Shown in pieces: positions 3,792 through 5,478 of a stretch of 5,478 bases of DNA. The stretch's first letter is position 1; every line of letters starts with the position of its first letter. The notes below the pieces were generated by a model that did not search any database, was not told where the DNA came from, and saw only the letters and a program-made list of their open reading frames with translations. The position numbers and the translations under genes are program-made. The stretch is from Bacillota bacterium (GTDB lineage Bacteria > Bacillota > Bacilli > Paenibacillales > Paenibacillaceae): NCBI GenBank assembly GCA_023433615.1, contig JAEZCJ010000002.1, positions 1-5,478 of the forward strand, written 5' to 3'.

Positions 3792-5396
3792 ATGTACAAT
3801 CTATTGGTTGTCGATGATGAGGAAATCGCGATACGCGGCATTGTGCAGGGGATCGATTGGTCGATGCTGCCTTTCTCGAAAATCTATACGGCTTACGATG
3901 CGGACGAGGCGAGAGACATTCACCGCACGCATACGATCCATGTCATGATCTCGGATATCGATATGCCGAATGAGAACGGGATCGAGCTGCTTACATGGGT
4001 GAATGAGCATTCGCCGCATACGGAGACGATATTCTTGACCGGACATGCGGATTTCCGATTTGCGCAGCAAGCACTCCAGTTGGCCAGCTTCGACTACCTG
4101 CTGAAGCCGATCGACCATGACATCCTTAAAGCATGCGTAGAGCGGGCAGTCGAGAACATCCGGCAGCGCGAGCAAGAAGAGAGCTTCCGCAAGACGTATG
4201 AGTTCTACTACGAGCAATGGAATCGGCAGCTGCCGCTCTTGATCGAGCGCTTCTGGCAGGATGTCATCCACCTGCGCATCAGCACGACGGCCGATCAATT
4301 GGAGCCCGCTTATGCGCTATACGGCATACCGCTCGACCGCAGCAAGACGGTCATGCCGATCCTCATCAGCGTCGAGGAATGGAAGCAGGATTGGAGTGCC
4401 CGAGACGAGGAAATTATGGCGTATGCCTTGAAAAATGCGGCCTCCGACATCGTGCTGAAGGATTGGCCGGGACATGTCATTCAAGATCAGAGCGGCATGC
4501 TGTTCATCCTGCTCTACGGTGCTTCCGATGCGGATCGCATGGAGCTCGAGGGACGCTGCCGCGAATACATCCGCAAGTGCTCCGAGTATCTGTACAGCGT
4601 CGTCTCGTGCTATATCGGCGAGCCCGTCCGTGCCCAAGAGCTTCGAGCGGGCGTGCAGTTGCTGACCGAGATGGAGCGCAGCAATGTAAGGCGCACCGCC
4701 TCGGTATTGCGCCAGCGCGATTATGAACAGCCTAACGGGCAGTCGGCGGAGATGCCGAATCTTCAGGACTGGGCATTCCTCATCGAGCAGGGCAAGCAGA
4801 GCGAGTTGATGAGCCGGGTGGAGGAGACGTTCGCCCGCTTGGAAAAAGAACAGCTGGACCACACGTTCATGGTGAACTTCTACTTCGGGTTGGTGCACTG
4901 TGTCTTCCAAGCCCTGCAGCGAAAGACGATTGTTCCATCGGAAATCTACACCCAGGGGGAGTGGAAGGACGGCGAACAAGCGATGCGTTCGCTTGCGGCG
5001 ATGCGATCATGGACAATGTCGTTCCTCATGCAAGGACTCAAGGCGATCGGCGGGCAAGGCAAGGAAGTGTCCAACACGATTGCGAAGGTACAGCAGTTCA
5101 TTGAAGCGAATCTGCATGTCGACATGAACAGGGAAGCGATCGCGGAGCATGTGTATCTGAACCCGGCTTACTTATCGAGGTTGTTTCGCAAGGAGACAGG
5201 CCAGTCCTTAACGGATTACAGCGTTAATCTGCGGATGGCTAGAGCGAAGAACGAGCTCGAGATGACGAATGTAAAGATCAGTGACATTGCGGTGTCAGTC
5301 GGATATAGCAATTTCTCCCACTTTTCCAAGTTATTCAAAAAGACAACCGGATTAACGCCGCTTGAGTATCGCAAGAAGCACCAAAAAATCATTTAG
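3792..5396 (+). CDS. YesN-type response regulator, receiver plus AraC family DNA-binding domain
   Basis: A 534-residue cytoplasmic transcription regulator and the partner of the kinase just upstream, with seven bases between stop and start. The N-terminal receiver (about 1-120) has the acidic pair Asp8-Asp9, phospho-acceptor Asp55 in SDIDMP, Thr83 in FLTGHADF and Lys105 in LLKP. The C-terminal AraC/XylS domain (about 433-532) carries two helix-turn-helix units, with the family signature around ISDIAVSVGYSNFSHFSKLF and the ending GLTPLEYRK. The central ~300 residues are the variable linker region of this family, without a motif I can name. The frame is open upstream to 3705, but ATG 3792 was chosen because it has a ribosome site and the receiver begins at once (MYNLLVVDDEE). 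Phosphorylation should promote DNA binding at target promoters. The target is unknown; transporters or carbohydrate enzymes are usual, but none is in view. Confidence 0.96.
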   Translation: MYNLLVVDDEEIAIRGIVQGIDWSMLPFSKIYTAYDADEARDIHRTHTIHVMISDIDMPNENGIELLTWVNEHSPHTETIFLTGHADFRFAQQALQLASFDYLLKPIDHDILKACVERAVENIRQREQEESFRKTYEFYYEQWNRQLPLLIERFWQDVIHLRISTTADQLEPAYALYGIPLDRSKTVMPILISVEEWKQDWSARDEEIMAYALKNAASDIVLKDWPGHVIQDQSGMLFILLYGASDADRMELEGRCREYIRKCSEYLYSVVSCYIGEPVRAQELRAGVQLLTEMERSNVRRTASVLRQRDYEQPNGQSAEMPNLQDWAFLIEQGKQSELMSRVEETFARLEKEQLDHTFMVNFYFGLVHCVFQALQRKTIVPSEIYTQGEWKDGEQAMRSLAAMRSWTMSFLMQGLKAIGGQGKEVSNTIAKVQQFIEANLHVDMNREAIAEHVYLNPAYLSRLFRKETGQSLTDYSVNLRMARAKNELEMTNVKISDIAVSVGYSNFSHFSKLFKKTTGLTPLEYRKKHQKII

Positions 5397-5427
5397 CAGA
5401 TGTCACCATAGCATTAATGTGGTCACG

Positions 5428-5454
5428 ACGCCGATAGAATATCGGCGTTTTTTT
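5428..5454 (+). terminator. Intrinsic terminator of the two-component operon
   Basis: ACGCCGAT (5428-5435) and ATCGGCGT (5441-5448) form a perfect 8-bp stem around AGAAT, extendable by one A-T pair. Seven T residues (5448-5454) follow. It lies 31 bases after the regulator's stop, so the operon ends with these two genes and any target gene is transcribed separately. Confidence 0.95.
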
Positions 5455-5478
5455 AATTAAAATTGGGAAAGCGATAAG

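Noticed and set aside
2339..3841. Minus- and plus-strand frames of 61-149 codons overlapping the kinase gene
   Set aside because: The kinase reading frame has family motifs throughout; these alternatives have none.
3801..4979. Minus-strand frames of up to 220 codons opposite the regulator gene
   Set aside because: They are antisense to a clearly coding frame, contain no recognisable domain and have no start signals. They reflect codon bias on the other strand.

Overview
The window looks like low-to-moderate-GC Firmicutes DNA, most likely Paenibacillus or a close relative. Three things point there: the sequence of the 23S rRNA 3' end, a long tRNA cluster directly behind it in an order close to the trnD cluster of Bacillus subtilis, and a YesM/YesN-type two-component pair, a family greatly expanded in Paenibacillaceae. 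The genus is inferred from recall, not from a search.

Layout: positions 1 to about 118 are the 3' end of a 23S rRNA gene on the + strand. A spacer of about 97 bases follows, with a perfect 9-bp hairpin and no 5S rRNA. Sixteen tRNA genes on the + strand fill 216-1860, all with encoded CCA and each with a different anticodon: Asn(GTT), Ser(GGA), Glu(TTC), Val(TAC), initiator Met(CAT), Asp(GTC), Phe(GAA), Thr(TGT), Tyr(GTA), Trp(CCA), His(GTG), Gln(TTG), Gly(GCC), Cys(GCA), Arg(ACG), Leu(CAA). Two of the longer spacers contain promoter-like sequences (before Val and before Phe), and the one before Phe also starts with a terminator-like hairpin. The cluster may therefore not be one simple read-through from the rRNA promoter. 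A strong intrinsic terminator at 1882-1921 closes it.

Positions 2018-3784 encode a membrane sensor histidine kinase of the YesM type (HPK7/LytS-like, His_kinase plus HATPase_c). Its best start is a rare CTG codon behind a strong Shine-Dalgarno sequence, because the first ATG would cut the first membrane helix in half. Seven bases after its stop begins a YesN-type response regulator (3792-5396) with an N-terminal receiver and a C-terminal AraC-type DNA-binding domain. The two form an operon ended by an intrinsic terminator at 5428-5454. The kinase probably senses an extracellular cue through its ~260-residue outer domain and phosphorylates Asp55 of the regulator. Such pairs often control nearby sugar ABC transporters or glycan-use genes, but no target gene lies in this window.

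All functional genes are on the + strand and no gene-free stretch exceeds 300 bases. I see no mobile element, CRISPR array, phage gene or new defence system. The window is largely conventional; the points worth a second look are the CTG start, the missing 5S gene, the internal tRNA-cluster signals and a few mismatched tRNA stems.
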